Positions 11,719-22,920 of a DNA stretch of 64,000 bases are shown in pieces. Origin of the DNA: Haematobia irritans (lineage: Eukaryota; Arthropoda; Insecta; Diptera; Muscidae). The translations under genes and the position numbers were made by a program. The stretch's first letter is position 1. Every line of letters starts with the position of its first letter. Location of the stretch: positions 218,674,537 to 218,738,536 of the forward strand of contig NC_134397.1 in assembly GCF_050003625.1 (NCBI RefSeq). Direction: 5' to 3'. The notes beneath the pieces were generated by a model that ran no database searches, had not been told where the DNA came from, and saw only the letters and a program-made list of their open reading frames with translations.

Positions 11719-12342
11719 ACAAGTACGAAAAGTCTAAAGCCTGCACCACCTTGTAGATCCACATATTCGCCATATCAAATCCGTCAATTGTGTTGGGTGC
11801 TATATATAAAGATTTCCGTTCCCCTATACATGCATTTAAATCTGACTCGACCTCGACAAAATTTGTTAGACTTCCAAAAAACTGTAGACTTAAAATTTCA
11901 GTCTAATCCCCTGGGGTGGAATACAATGTTAGTAAAACAAGTCTATACAGCAGTAAGTTCGGCCGGGCCGAATCTTAAATAGCCATCACTATAAATCAAA
12001 TATAAGAGTTTACTTTGAAAACTCTTCGTCGTAGCGGGTTAGTTGATAATATATATAATTTCAGGGGGTTTGATGACAAATAGTTTCCCAAGCAAATCAG
12101 TTTATCCAGTACACTTCCCGAAGATAAATTTAAAGATTCTACCTATGAAGACTAGATAAGATTTATAAGAAGCAATTTTGTTTGAGTTGTTGTGAAATCA
12201 CAAACATATCGTGCAAATAATGAAATAACGCCTTGATTCGAAATCTTAAATCTGTAGATTTTTACCGCCATTATTTAAATATTTACAAGTAGTAAAATCT
12301 GACAATTGTACTTTCAGTTTCAAGCAATTTTCATGAGCAGTG

Positions 12343-12549
12343 TACATTGAAAGAAGAGATTTTTTATTTTTTGAGGAACGAAATTTTAGACAAGCAAACT
12401 TTCTTTTTAACACAAATTTTAGAGACAATCGTTGAATCGCTTATCAAACAATCAGAATAATTTGCTCTAAACGAAAATACTTTATACGAAAGGGGAATTT
12501 CGTTTGCCTAAAATTTCATTCCGCAGGAAAATATTTTTCTGTGCGTGTA
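12343..12549. mobile_element. ~207-bp MITE with imperfect terminal inverted repeats
   Basis: Left end TACATTGAAAGAAGAG...ACGAAATTTTAGACAA and right end TTGCCTAAAATTTCATTCC...GCGTGTA are imperfect reverse complements over ~50 bp. The right end matches that of the 10644-11550 element (AAATTTCGTTTG, GCGTGTA). It breaks the family A sequence between AGCAGTG and CATCAAGAAG. Confidence 0.6.
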
Positions 12550-12638
12550 CCATCAAGAAGAAAAATCGGTCTATATCGATACCTTACAAAATGACCGGTA
12601 AAAATAAATGCTATAGAGGTTTTTGAGAGTCTACAATA

Positions 12639-13939
12639 AAGGGTGATACGGTCAAAATTTGGTCAAGGGAAAAAGTGTGTAAATCGGTGAAATCGTTTAT
12701 TTAAAAAATCAAATTAAATTTCTTTTTCAAGTTCAATTAGTATACAATTCAGGAAAAATATTCAGTTAGGCTTTCGCTTTTCCAAATCCGAATTGCCGGG
12801 CCTCACGCTTGACACCTGCCATCAGATTTTGTACAGCCACCTTGTCCACCTTCTTCGCCGCAGAAAGCCAGTTTGCCTTGAACTGCTGCTCGTCCTTAGC
12901 AGTTTTTTTGGTCTTCTTCAGGTTCCGCTTGACAATAGCCCAGTATTTCTCAATTGGGCGGAGCTCTGGCGTGTTGGGAGGGTTCTTGTCCTTGGGAACC
13001 ACCTGCACGTTGTTGGCGGCGTACCACTCCATGGTCTTTTTACCGTAATGGCAAGATGCCAAATCCGGCCAAAACAGTACGCAACAACCGTGTTTCTTCA
13101 GGAAAGGCAGCAGACGTTTATTCAAACACTCTTTCACGTAAATTTCTTGGTTGATAGTCCCGGAAGCTACGAAAATGCCGCTTTTCAAGCCACAGGTACA
13201 GATGGCTTGCCAAACCAGATATTTCTTTGCGAACTTTGACAGTTTTATGTGCTTGAAAATATCTGCTACCTTTCCCCTTCCTTTTGCCGTATAAAACTCC
13301 TGTCCCGGAAGCTGCTTGTAGTCGGCTTTGACGTAGGTTTCGTCGTCTATTACCACACAGTCAAACTTCGTCAGCATCGTCGTGTACAGCCTCCGGGATC
13401 GCGCTTTGGCCGTCGTATTTTGTTTATCATCGCGATTTGAGCCACTACCTTCTTGTAAGTCGATAGTCCGGCTCGTTTTTTGGCTCGATGCACGGTTGTA
13501 GACGACACACTCAACTTATTTTCGGCATCTCGGAGAGAGAGGTTAGGGTTTCGTTTGAAACTACCGGCAATTCTCTTTGTCGTCTCAGCGGCTTCCGGTT
13601 TTCGATTTCCCCCCGATCCAGACTTCCTGGCTGTCGACAAACGTTCCCCAAACACGTTAATTACATTTGTAACGGCTGATTTGGCAACATTTAGCGATAT
13701 TGGCAGCCTTGCGTGCGAGTAGCTCGGATTTTCGCCATGCGCGAGCAAAATTTTGATACGCTGCTCTTCTTGCTTGGACGGCATTTTGACAACTGAAGAG
13801 TGAATTCCAAAATCAAAATAGGAGCAACATTCTACACACTCACACACACTCAAAATGAGGGGTGTTCAGGTTTTTTAAATGCAAAATTGAAAGAAATACG
13901 TCAAGTTTATATTGACCAAATTTTGACCGTATCACCCTT
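12639..13939 (-). mobile_element. ITmD37E (DD37E) mariner-like transposon, copy 1
   Basis: 1301 bp with perfect 28-bp terminal inverted repeats that begin AAGGGTGATACGGTC at both ends. TA lies immediately outside each end (12637-12638 and 13940-13941). The empty site is visible in other family A copies and has a single TA, so the target duplication is supported. The element carries one transposase gene on the minus strand, broken by a frameshift. The DD37E catalytic spacing places it in the ITmD37E group first described in mosquitoes. Confidence 0.93.
12766..13784 (-). pseudogene. DD37E transposase, frameshifted
   Basis: This gene would encode the cut-and-paste transposase of the ITmD37E element. 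Translation begins MPSKQEEQ at 13784. The N-terminal part has helix-turn-helix regions (LSLRDAENKLSVSSTTVHR is the second), separated by a basic Gly-rich GSGGNRK stretch in the place of the GRPR motif of Tc1 proteins. The reading frame shifts by one base between about 13371 and 13440. The downstream frame carries all three catalytic sites: IDDETYVKAD, FWPDLASCHY and PELRPIEKYW, with 37 residues between the second Asp and the Glu. The first helix-turn-helix also looks disturbed (an insertion-like GENPSYS). It ends at the TAA at 12766-12768. Only this shift separates it from a full-length frame of about 340 residues; catalytic residues are intact. It is unlikely to be active as read, unless the shift is a sequencing error. 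Confidence 0.92.
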
Positions 13940-15288
13940 TACCAGTAAATTTACATTTTCGAGCAAATCGGATATAAACTACGGTTTCTAGAAGCCCAAG
14001 GAGTTAAATCTGGAGATCGGTCTATGTGGGGGCTACACCAAAACATGGGTCGAAATACACCATATTCAGTTGGCCTGTTTGAGGTCAGCAGGATTCCATA
14101 TGGGGTATACCAAAACATGGACCAAAACTAACCATTTTCGACAGACCTCTTAATGGTCCTCAAATACTTTTAGAATTCCAATTACACACAAATTGGGTAA
14201 AAACTACGAATTCTAGAAGCCCAAGAAGTATAGTCGGGAGATCAGTCAATATGGGGGCTACACCCAAACATCGACCGATACACCCCATTTGCAACACACC
14301 AATTTATGGCCCTAGAATATTTCAGGCAAATCGGATAGAAAATACAGTTTCTAGAAGCCCAAGAAATAAAATCGGGAGTTCGGTCTACATGGGGGCTATA
14401 CCAAAAGATGGACCGATACGCTCCATTTTCGCCACACCTATTTGTAGTCCTGGAATACCTCTAGATTTGCAATTTCAGGCAAATTGGATAAAAACTACGG
14501 TTTTTATAAGCCCAAGACCCCAAATCGGCAGGTCGGTTTATATGGGGCCTATATGAAAACTTCGATCGATATAGCCCATCTTCGAACTTGACCTGCCTGC
14601 AAACAAAAAACAAATCATGATGATTGCGCCATTATTGAAGGCTGTAGCGTGATTACAACAGACAGACGGACATGCTTATATCGTCTTAGAATTTGTCCCT
14701 GATCAAGAATATATATACTTTATATAGTCGAAAATCGATATTTCGATGTGTTACAAACGGAATGACTAACTTATTATACCCCCATCACCATTCTATGATG
14801 GTGGGTATACAAATATGAAAAACATTTAAATCTGAAGCAATTTTTAGGCATATATGGGAGTTATATCTAAATCTGAACCGATTTCAACCAAATTTGGCAT
14901 GCATAGCTACAATATGAATTCTACTCCCTATGCAAAAGTTAAAGCACATTAGGACAAAACTCTGGCTTCTGGGGCCCTATTAGTAAATATCCGGCGAAAG
15001 ATATATATGGGAGCTATATCTAAAACTTTACCGATTTCTTCCAAAATCAATAGGGTTCTATTCTGACTACAAATACATACTTGTGCCAAATTTGAAGACT
15101 TAAATTGCGACCTAGACTTTGATTACAAAAATGTGTTCACAGACAGACGGACATCGCTAGATCGACTCAGGGGCCGACCCTGAACAATATTGCCAAAGAC
15201 ACCATATATCTATCTCGTCTCCTTCTGGGTGTTGCAAACATATGCACTAAATTATAATACCCTGTTCCACAGTAAGGCGCAGGGTATA

Positions 15289-15530
15289 AAAATGGAAAAC
15301 ATTGAAGCAATTTTTAGGCAACTTTGCAAAAGTGTATTTATGATTTATCGGTCAATAGGTATGTATTACAAGTATAGGAAAATTAAAGTTATTTTTAAAC
15401 GTTTTCAACTTAGCAGCGGCGATTTCACAAGGAAAATTTGGGTATTTTGACCAGTTTTGCATATATATGGGAGCTTTATCTAAATCTGAACCGATTTCAA
15501 CCAAATTTGGTATGCATAGTTACAATGTTA
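15289..15530 (-). mobile_element. Family B fragment (3' side missing)
   Basis: Contains ATATATGGGAGC, GAACCGATTTCAACC and CCAAATTTGGTATGCATAG, matching the central repeat of family B, next to a variant of the AAACATTGAAGCAATTTT region. It lies tail to head with the B element ending at 15288. Confidence 0.65.
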
Positions 15531-16009
15531 TTCCTGTTTTGTATATTACCGAACATTAAAAATACACGCATTGATAGTTGCCTTCGCATAACCAAATTTT
15601 CTTATATGTAAAAATTGTAATTATGGGTTTTTCCCGGGTACGGTATCCCGGGAATTCCCAGGAATACGATATTTCTTTGCTTCCGCTTACCCGAGAAATA
15701 AGTGCAGGAATTTTAATTTTAATCTATAATCGGGAAATTTGAAAAAATGGAGGCTTTCCCGGGAATGGAAAAAAAAGTAATGCAATTGCCGTCTGTCGTG
15801 ATTATATTAGTTTTACGGAATACAAAACGGTTTTCCTACCAAAAACCCCAAAAAGGAAATCTGTTTTACTAAATTTATTATATGGTTTTTCATATATTAG
15901 ATGTACTTCCAGGCTGATATATATTGTATCCTATCTCTGATTGCTGTCATTTCTAAACCGCCCGTCTGACATGTGACAAATTTATTCAAATGACATTTCA
16001 TTTTATTAT
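15531..16009. other. Interval with CCCGGG-rich palindromic motifs
   Basis: GC-rich palindromes (TTCCCGGGTA, TCCCGGGAATTCCC, TTTCCCGGGAATGG) lie at 15631-15662 and 15747-15760 in otherwise AT-rich sequence. They may mark a degraded repeat that I cannot identify. No gene is visible. Confidence 0.4.
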
Positions 16010-16344
16010 TATAACCTCCACCATAGGATGGGGGGGGGGGGGGTAAATTAACTTTGTCATTCCGTTTTTGATACATCAAAATATTGCTCTAAGCCCCCAA
16101 AAAGGGTATATAGTCTGGGTCATGGTGAAAATCTGAGTCAATCTAAGCATGTCCGTCTGCCCCATATAAACCGATCCCCAGATCTCTTGAAGGAGTAAAA
16201 TTCATCTGATCCAGTTGAAATTTGGTACGTTGTGTAAGTATATGATATCTAATAATCATACAAAAATTGGTTCATATCGGTCCATATTTATATATACTAT
16301 CCCCAAATTTGACTTCCGGAGCCACTTTGAAGAGCAGCGTTGCC
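16010..16344 (+). mobile_element. Family D DINE-like element, 3' truncated, with poly-G loop
   Basis: Starts ATAACCTCCACCATAGGATG, then has the 5' block TTTGTCATTCCG and ATTGCTCTAAG, a short core (GTCCGTCTGCC) and part of one central repeat. A run of 14 G (16030-16043) sits in the 5' hairpin, where sister copies have four to six. The element stops near 16344, where a different AT-rich repeat begins (GCGTTGCCAATTTAGC). Confidence 0.75.
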
Positions 16345-16470
16345 AATTTAGCTTTCTTTCCGCTAGATTTTTACTTTTTTTGAAGACGTTTAGCGGGAAA
16401 AAATGCATTTAGTTTTTAGCTTTTTTCTGACTTTTTTTCATGACCCTTTTAGCTATTTTTGGTTTTTTTT

Positions 16471-17234
16471 TATACCCTGCGCCACACTGTGGAACAGGGT
16501 ATTATAAGTTAGTGCATATGTTTGCAACACACAGAAGGAGACGAGATAGACACATGGTGTCTTTGCCAAAAATGCTCAGGGTGGGTTCCTGAGTCGATAT
16601 AGCCATGTCCGTCTGTCCGAGAACACATTTTTGTAATCAAAGTCTAGGTCGCAGTTTTAGTCCAATCGACTTCAAATTTGGCACAAGTATGTGTTTTTGG
16701 TCAGAATAGATTTTGATTTTGGAAGAAATCGATTCAGATTTAGATATAGCTCCCATATATATATATATTTCGACCAATATGAACTTATATGGCCCCAGAA
16801 GCCAGAGTTTTACCCTAATTTGCTTAAAATTTTGCACTTGGAGTAAAATTAGTAGTGTAGTCAAGTGTGCCAAATTTTATTGAAATCGGTACAGATTTAG
16901 ATATAGCGCCCACATATATCGTTCGCCCGATTTACACACATATGACCACAGTGGCCAATCTTTTACTCCGATTTAATTGAAATTTTGCACAGGGAGTAGA
17001 ATTAGCATTGTAGCTATGCGTGCCAAATTTGCTTGAAATCGGTTCAGATTTAGATATAGAAATGGTCAAAATACCTACATTTTCCTTTTTAAATCGCCAC
17101 TGCTAAGTCGAAAAGTTGTAAAAATGACTCTGAGTTTCCTAAACTTCTAATACATATATATCGAGCGATAAATCATAAATAAACTTTTGCGAAGTTTCCT
17201 TAAAATTGCTTCAGATTTAAATGTTTCCCATATT
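16471..17234 (+). mobile_element. Family B DINE-like element, truncated at the CCCATATTT site
   Basis: TATACCCTGCGCCACACTG hairpin, GAGACGAGATAGACAC block, core and about two 153-bp repeats, then TTTAAATGTTTCCCATATTT. At that point the next B element begins (17235). Complete copies continue instead with TTTACTAACATTGTG. Confidence 0.85.
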
Positions 17235-17378
17235 TATACCCTGCGCCACACTGTGGAACAGGGTATTATAAGTTAGTGCATATGTTTGTAACACCCAGAA
17301 GGAGACGAGATAGACACATGGTGTCTTTGGCAATAATGCTCAGGGTGCGTCCCTGAGTCGATATAACCATGTCCTACT

Positions 17379-17420
17379 GTCCGTCCGTCCGTCCCTCCGC
17401 CCGACCGACCGTCTGTCCGT
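17379..17420 (+). repeat. GTCY-type microsatellite core of family B
   Basis: CGTCCGTCCGTCCCTCC and GACCGACCGTCTGTCCGTG form a CCGT/CTGT microsatellite between the 5' block and the central repeats. The variable core of Drosophila DINE-1 has the same composition and position. Confidence 0.8.
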
Positions 17421-18327
17421 GAACACATTTTTGTGATCAAAGTCTAGGTCGCAATTTAAGTAATCGCCTTCAAATTTGGCACATGTCCCTAATTTGGGTC
17501 AGTATAGAACCCTATTGATTTTGGAAGAAATCGGTTCAGATTTAGATATAGCTCCCATATATATCTTTCGCCCGATATGCACTAATATGGACCCAGCAGC
17601 CAGAGTTTTATACCGATTTGCTTGAAATTTTGTAGAAACATAACACTTACTCGTATAGTAAAGTGTGCAAAATTTGATTGAAATCAGTTCAGATTTAGAT
17701 ATAGCTCCCATATATATCTTTCGCCCGATATGGACTAATATGTTTCTAATAGCCAGAGTTTTGGCCCAATTTGGTTGAAATTTTGCACGGGGAGTAGATT
17801 TAGCATTGTAGCTATGCGTGCCAAATTTGGTTGAAATCGATTCAAATTTAGATATAGCTCCCATATATATCTTTCGCCCGATATGAACTAATATGGTCCT
17901 AGAAGCCAGAGTTTTCGCCCAATTTCTTTGAAATTTTGCACTAGGAGTACAATTTGTAGTGCAGTTAAGTGTGCAAAATTTGATTGAAATCGGTTCAGAT
18001 TTAGATATAGCTCCCATATATATCTTTCACCCGATATGGACTAATATGGTTCTAATAGCCAGAGTTTTGGCCCAATTTGGTTGAAATTTTGCGTGGAGAG
18101 TAGATTTAGCATTGTAGCTGTGCGTGCCAAATGGTTGAAATCGGTTCAGATTTAGATATATCTCCCATATATAGCTTTCGCCCGATTTACACTCATATGA
18201 CCACAGAGGCCAATTTTTAATTCCGACTTAGTTGAAATTTTGCACAGGGAGTAGAATTACCATTGTAGCTATGCGTGCCAAATTTGGTTGAAATCGGTTC
18301 AGATTTAGATATAGTTCCCCATATATA

Positions 18328-18891
18328 CAGCTGCGCTCAAAATAATAGTAGTAGCAAATGAATTAAAGCACCATCGTGATTTACAGTTTTTGTCGTAAAA
18401 TTGGTACTGTACTCAGTGCTTTTAGGTTGCCGAACATATAGACGGGATCCTCTTCAATCATAAAGCACCATTTTTGACTCATCCATCCAATGTTCCTCCA
18501 TTTCTGTACTAGGGAATGTTCCTCCATTTCTGTACTGACTAATGGAAATCCTCTTGGGCATACTTTATTCTTTTCGATACATGTTTTTTTTTTGAAAGGA
18601 GAGTGACTTTTCTTGGACTATGGACAGCTAAATTATTTTCGTCTTTTAATTGTTTGTAAGCTAGCTTATAACCCTTTTATTTGTTTTGGAGCTTGCAAAG
18701 GGATTCTTCTTATGTCGATTTTTTTACAACAACAATAGCATAAGAAGTTAAACCAACGGTATTTTTTTATTATGCACACTCCAAACAATGATATAGTAAA
18801 AAACAAAGATAAAATAAACCTTTAGTGGAAGGAATAGAAGAAGCAGAAAAAAAAATTCAGCACAGCACTACTATTATTTTGAGCACAACTG
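18328..18891 (-). mobile_element. Tc1-like transposon, internally deleted
   Basis: Inverted termini CAG(C/T)TG(C/T)GCTCAAAATAA at both ends extend about 25 bp. TA flanks each side (18326-18327 and 18892-18893). It interrupts a family B element between two pieces of the same repeat unit. The inside holds part of a transposase on the minus strand. The element is 564 bp, about a third of a normal Tc1-like element. Confidence 0.88.
18345..18605 (-). pseudogene. Tc1-family transposase fragment (first catalytic Asp region)
   Basis: Minus-strand translation, allowing frameshifts, gives KRIKYAQEDF, then WRNIGWMDESKMVLY, then YVRQPKSTEYSTNFTTKTVNH. These match the Tc1 transposase order: the region before the catalytic core, the first catalytic Asp (the WxDESK motif), and the YVRR...Y...TVKHGG segment that follows it. 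A ~26-bp direct duplication (AAATGGAGGAACATT occurs twice) interrupts the block just before the Asp. Everything after the TVNH segment, including the second Asp and the Glu, is missing. Stop codons are present. This is a dead remnant, not a functional gene. Confidence 0.82.
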
Positions 18892-18973
18892 TATATGCTT
18901 TTCTGATTTCGACAAAAATGTTCAAAATACCAACATTTTCCTTGTAAAATCGCCACAGCTTAGTCGAAAAGTT

Positions 18974-19149
18974 GGGAGCCACCGTGGTGCAATGGTTAGC
19001 ATGCCCGCCTTGAATACACAAGGTCGTGGGTTCGATTCCTGCTTCGACCGAACACCAAAAAGTTTTTCAGCGGTGGATTATCCCACCTCAGTAATGCTGG
19101 TGACATTTCTGAGGGTTTCAAAGCTTCTCTAAGTGGTTTCACTGCAATG
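18974..19149 (+). repeat. tRNA-derived SINE, 3' truncated
   Basis: GGGAGCCACCGTGGTGCAAT is the 5' end. TGGTGCAATGG fits box A and GGTTCGATTCC fits box B of a Pol III promoter. The body (CAGCGGTGGATTATCCCACC, AGTGGTTTCACTGCAA) is shared with the full-length copy at 34208-34553, which continues for about 170 bp more. It is inserted in a family B element. Confidence 0.9.
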
Positions 19150-19413
19150 TGTGCGAAGTTTCCTTAAAATTACTTCAGATTTAAATGTTTCCCATATTTT
19201 TTTACTAACATTGTGTTCCACTCTAGAGCATTAGCCGACTTAAATTTTGAGTCTATAGATTTTGTAGAAGTCTATCAAATTCTGTCCAGATCGAGTGATA
19301 TTTAAGTGTATGTATCTGGGACAAACCTTTATATATAGCCCCCAACACATTTGACGAAAGTGGTGCAGGGTATAATATAGTCGGCCCCCCGACTTTAGAC
19401 TTTCCTTACTTGT

Positions 19414-19983
19414 TAGTTTTAATTTTGTGTGTGTTTTTTTCGCCAAGACTACATGCAAAAGACTTATTCATATCTCCAACCGTCAGATTTCAATATGTAA
19501 TTCCTATAATAACATATAATTCGAGTCATATCTCTTAATTGCCAACAAAAGCTCAAAGATTTCAACATTTTTAAACCTGAGTGTTTATGAAAAAATATAA
19601 TTCATTCATTAGCAAACAAATGCAGACAGTTTTGCCATGGCATAAAACTGGAGGTTTCTACAAACAATCACATGTAAAAATTTCCCATGAGACTTCAAAA
19701 CATTTTTAGTTTTACTCCACGAAAACCATAAAACTCTTCAAAATTTCACAAAGTACACACCAAAAACCATCAAAATAACTACGAAATACAAACATTTAGC
19801 AAATTCTATTTGTATATAGTTAAACTACTCTCCTTGAGTTTTAGAACTCATACTTACATAATTGCTATTTATAAAAATATTTATCTAAAAACAGTTTTTA
19901 ATTTTAAGAAAATTGCGTTGCTTTACTCTCGTTACCACCTATTAAAAGTTTTGTCAACATTAACTGCTGTTTGTGCATAAACA
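19414..19983. other. Low-repeat AT-rich interval
   Basis: No gene, array or recognisable element was found between the end of the B element and the D remnant. Confidence 0.5.
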
Positions 19984-20129
19984 GGGTTGCCAACAGTAAC
20001 AATTTATTTCGATTTTTTACTATCAATATGTTTGTTAGTAAACCCCATCTGGAAAATATTAAAAATTTACATTTGAAAATTTGACTTTTTGCCGCTAAAA
20101 TCGCGATTTCAGCCATAGTACATCGGAAA

Positions 20130-20137
20130 GTATTACC
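20130..20137. repeat. 8-bp target site duplication, left copy
   Basis: GTATTACC directly precedes CAGGGCTGTGG. The identical octamer follows the other terminus at 26575-26582. Confidence 0.92.
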
Positions 20138-20484
20138 CAGGGCTGTGGAGTCGAGCCAATTTTGCTCGACTCCGACTCCAACATTTTTCATCAGCTCGAC
20201 TCCGACTCCGGAGTCGACTCCGGGTAATATAACTAAATCTCATTTTAATACCACTACTTTGTAGTTCTATTGTGGGGGTAGCGTAAGTGGATCGATATAA
20301 AGTATGGTATTTATTTATGTGTGCAAAAAAGGTCTTAATTTCACATTAGATGTCAATTGAACTCTTATTTCAAATTTAGGGCAATGTTTAATAAATAAAA
20401 TAATGATATAAATACCCATAATTATATGAGAAGATACCAACAGTATATGTATTTGTGGACCAAAATTACTGATACTATCTCAAA

Positions 20485-20890
20485 TCCTTTAAATTTGTTG
20501 CGAGCTATATAAAGGTTTATATTCCCATATGCATGAATTTGAATCTGAATTGATTTAGACAAAATTGTATATACTTCTACAAAATCTATGTACTTAAAAT
20601 TTAAATCTAACGTTATGGGACGTAACACAATTTTAACAAAAAATAAAAATGCAAGGAAAGTCTGAAGTCGGGCGGGCCGGTTTGTATTTAGATCTACATT
20701 TTGATAAAATCTCAAATTAGACTTCTACAAAATCTCGGGCAATATTTTTGGGAAATATTTATAATTGTTTAGACAATTTCGCAAAAATGCATTTATGATT
20801 CATTCATTGAAAAATTTGAGTCATTTCTACAAGTTTTCGACTTAGCAGTGAGTATCAGTGAGCATACAATTTTGGAAACATTTTTGTCTA
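20485..20890 (-). mobile_element. Family B 3' fragments inside the hAT element
   Basis: ACTTCTACAAAATCTATG, CTATATAAAGGTTT and AAGGAAAGTCTGAAGTCGGGC match the 3' portion of family B in reverse orientation. A second partial piece follows (TTGTTTAGACAATTTCGC, CATTTATGATTCATTC, TTTTCGACTTAGCAGTG). Confidence 0.6.
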
Positions 20891-20894
20891 GTAA

Positions 20895-21050
20895 ATAAAA
20901 TATATATCTATATAAAATAGAAATAAAATTTTGCAAAATTTTCTACAGAAACAAAATTTTGACTAAATTTTCTATAGAAATATAATTGTGAATAAAATGT
21001 TTATAGAAATAAAAGTTTGAAAAAATTATCAATAGAAATAAAAGTTTGAA
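20895..21050 (-). repeat. Short ~29-bp array (minus orientation)
   Basis: Units of AAATTTTCTATAGAAATAAA type. The text GTTTGAAAAAATTATCAATAG at 21015-21035 is an uninterrupted version of the site into which the next family A element (21051) inserted. Confidence 0.85.
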
Positions 21051-22888
21051 ACAAGTATATACAGCAGTAAGTTCGGCCGGGCCGAATCTTAAATACCCAC
21101 CACCATGAATCAAATATTAGGGTTTCCTTTGAAATTTCAGGAGGGCTTGAGGACTTGAGGACACTTCCCGAAGATAAATTTAAAGATTTTACCTATGAGG
21201 ACTATATCAGATTCTGGATTTATAAGAACCATTTTTGTTTGAGTTTTAGAGGAATCATTAACATCTCTTGTAAGTGTGCAAGAAAATTATAAAATAACGT
21301 CTTGATTTGAAATCGTAAATCTGTAGAAGTAAAATCTGGAAATTTTACAATTTTACATTACATTCTACACCCTCAACAAGTGAAGTCGGTCTATATGGAC
21401 CGATAAAAACTTAATCCGATACACGTTTTTGTGAGCCTAAAATACCAGAATATTTACAATTTCAGGCAAATCAGATAAAAACTACGGTTTCTAGAAACCC
21501 AAGGAGTTAAATCGGGAGATCGTTCTGGGGGCTATACTAAAATATGGACCGATACTCACCGTTTTCGGCACACCTCTTTATGACCCGAAAATACCTCTAG
21601 ATTTCCAATTTCAGGCAAATAGGATAAAAACTTCGGATTCTATAATCCCAAGAAGTAAAATCGGGAAATCAGTCTATATGGGGGCTATACCAAAATATGG
21701 AACGATACTCACCATTTTCGGCACACCTTTTTATGGTCCTACAATACCTCTAGTTTTCCAATTTCAGGTAAATTGAATAAAAACTGCGGTTGCTATAAGC
21801 CCAAGAAGTAAAATCGGGAGATCGGTCTATATGGTGGCTATACCAAAATATGGACCGATACTCACAATTTTTGGCACACGTATTTATGGTCATAAAATAA
21901 CTCTAGATTTCCAATTTCAGGTACATTGAATAAAAACTGCGGTTTATATAAGCCCAAAAAGTAAAATCGGGAGATCGGTCTATATGGGGGCTATACCAAA
22001 ATATGGACCGATACTCACCATTTTCGCCACAACTCTTTATGGTCCTACAATACCTCTAGTTTTCCAATTTAAGGTAAATTGAATAAAAACTGCGGTTGCT
22101 ATAAGCCCAAGAAGTAAAATCGGGAGATCGGCCTATATGGGGGCTATACCAAAATATGGACCGATACTCACCATTTTTGGCACACGCATTTGTGGTCCTA
22201 CAATACCTCTAGTTTTCCAATTTAAGGTAAATTGAATAAAAACTGCGGTTTATATAAGCCCAAAAAGTAAAATCGGGAGATCGGTCTATATGGGGGCTAT
22301 ACCAAAATATGGAACGATACTCACCATTTTCGCCACACCTCTTTATGGTCCTACAATACCTCTAGTTTTCCAATTTAAGGTAAATTGAATAAAAACTGCG
22401 GTTGCTATAAGCCCAATAAGTAAAATCGGGAGATCGGTCTATATGGGGGCTATACCAAAATATGGACCGATACTCACCATTTTTGGCACACGCATTTGTG
22501 GTCCTACAATACCTCTAGATTTCAAATTTCAGGCAAATTGGATAAAAACTACGATTTCTATAAGCCCAAGACCCCAAATCGGGAGGTCGGTTTATATGGA
22601 GACTATATCAAAACCTGGACGGATATAGCCCTTCTTCGAACTTGACCTGCCTGCGGACAAAAGACGAGTTTGTGCAAAATTTCAGCACGATTGCTTCATT
22701 ATTGAAGACTGTAGCGTGATTACAACAGATAGACAGACAGACAGACGGACATCGTTATATCGTCTTAGAATTTCTCCCTGATCAAGAATATATATACTTT
22801 ATATAGTCGGAAATCGATATTTCGATGTGTTACAAACGGAATGACAAACTTATTATACCCCCGTCACCATTCTATGGTGGTGGGTATA
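21051..22888 (-). mobile_element. Family A DINE-like element, complete
   Basis: ACAAGTATATACAGC at 21051 and TGGTGGTGGGTATA at 22888 mark the 3' and 5' ends in DINE orientation. About seven ~153-bp repeats are present (starts of TATATGGGGGCTATACC-type motifs near 21677, 21833, 21983, 22136, 22290 and 22443). A GACAGACAGACAGACGGAC core and a 5' block with AATATATATACTTTATATAG follow. The 5' end has a good hairpin (ACCATTC between complementary arms). Confidence 0.9.
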
Positions 22889-22920
22889 AAAATTATCAAT
22901 AGAAATACAATTAAAAAAAA

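Larger units (their letters stand above)
11938..14809 (-). mobile_element. Family A DINE-like element split by MITE and DD37E insertions
   Basis: Minus-strand reading runs from TATACCCACCATCATAG (14809) to ACTTGTTTT (11938). It has a 5' block with TATATACTTTATATAG (plus strand), a GTCY core, and repeats at about 13950-14560. After removing the DD37E transposon (12639-13939) and a small inverted-repeat element (12343-12549), the flanks join into ordinary family A sequence. For example, GTCTACAA-TA-CCAGTAAATTTAC matches the unsplit text near 63076. Confidence 0.8.
11719..15288 (-). mobile_element. Family B DINE-like element split by a family A element
   Basis: On the minus strand the element starts at 15288 (TATACCCTGCGCC) and ends at 11719 (ACTTGT). 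The 5' part (15288 to 14810) has the block GAGACGAGATAGAT, the GTCCGTCTGTC core and about two 153-bp repeats. The 3' part (11937 to 11719) has the decayed end. A family A copy lies between them at 11938-14809, placed exactly where another A copy sits in the B element at 33481-36387. Both are in the same relative orientation. Confidence 0.75.
17235..19413 (+). mobile_element. Family B DINE-like element with Tc1 and SINE insertions
   Basis: Both ends are present: TATACCCTGCGCCACAC at 17235 and TTTCCTTACTTGT at 19408-19413. Inside are the 5' block, a GTCY core (17379-17420), about five ~153-bp repeats (boundary motif CTCCCATATATATC), a decayed Tc1-like transposon (18328-18891) and a truncated SINE (18974-19149). 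The SINE appears with loss of about 85 bp of B sequence. The minus strand keeps a three-unit 51-codon open frame at 17499-18017, which I regard as a by-product. Confidence 0.88.

Noticed and set aside
12793..13239. Plus-strand frames opposite the transposase (148, 80, 79 and 66 codons)
   Set aside because: They are shadows of the minus-strand transposase, and the same shadows appear in copy 2.
13371..13853. Two separate transposase genes at 12766-13377 and 13371-13853
   Set aside because: They are the C- and N-terminal parts of one DD37E gene; the two frames meet within a few bases and are offset by one.
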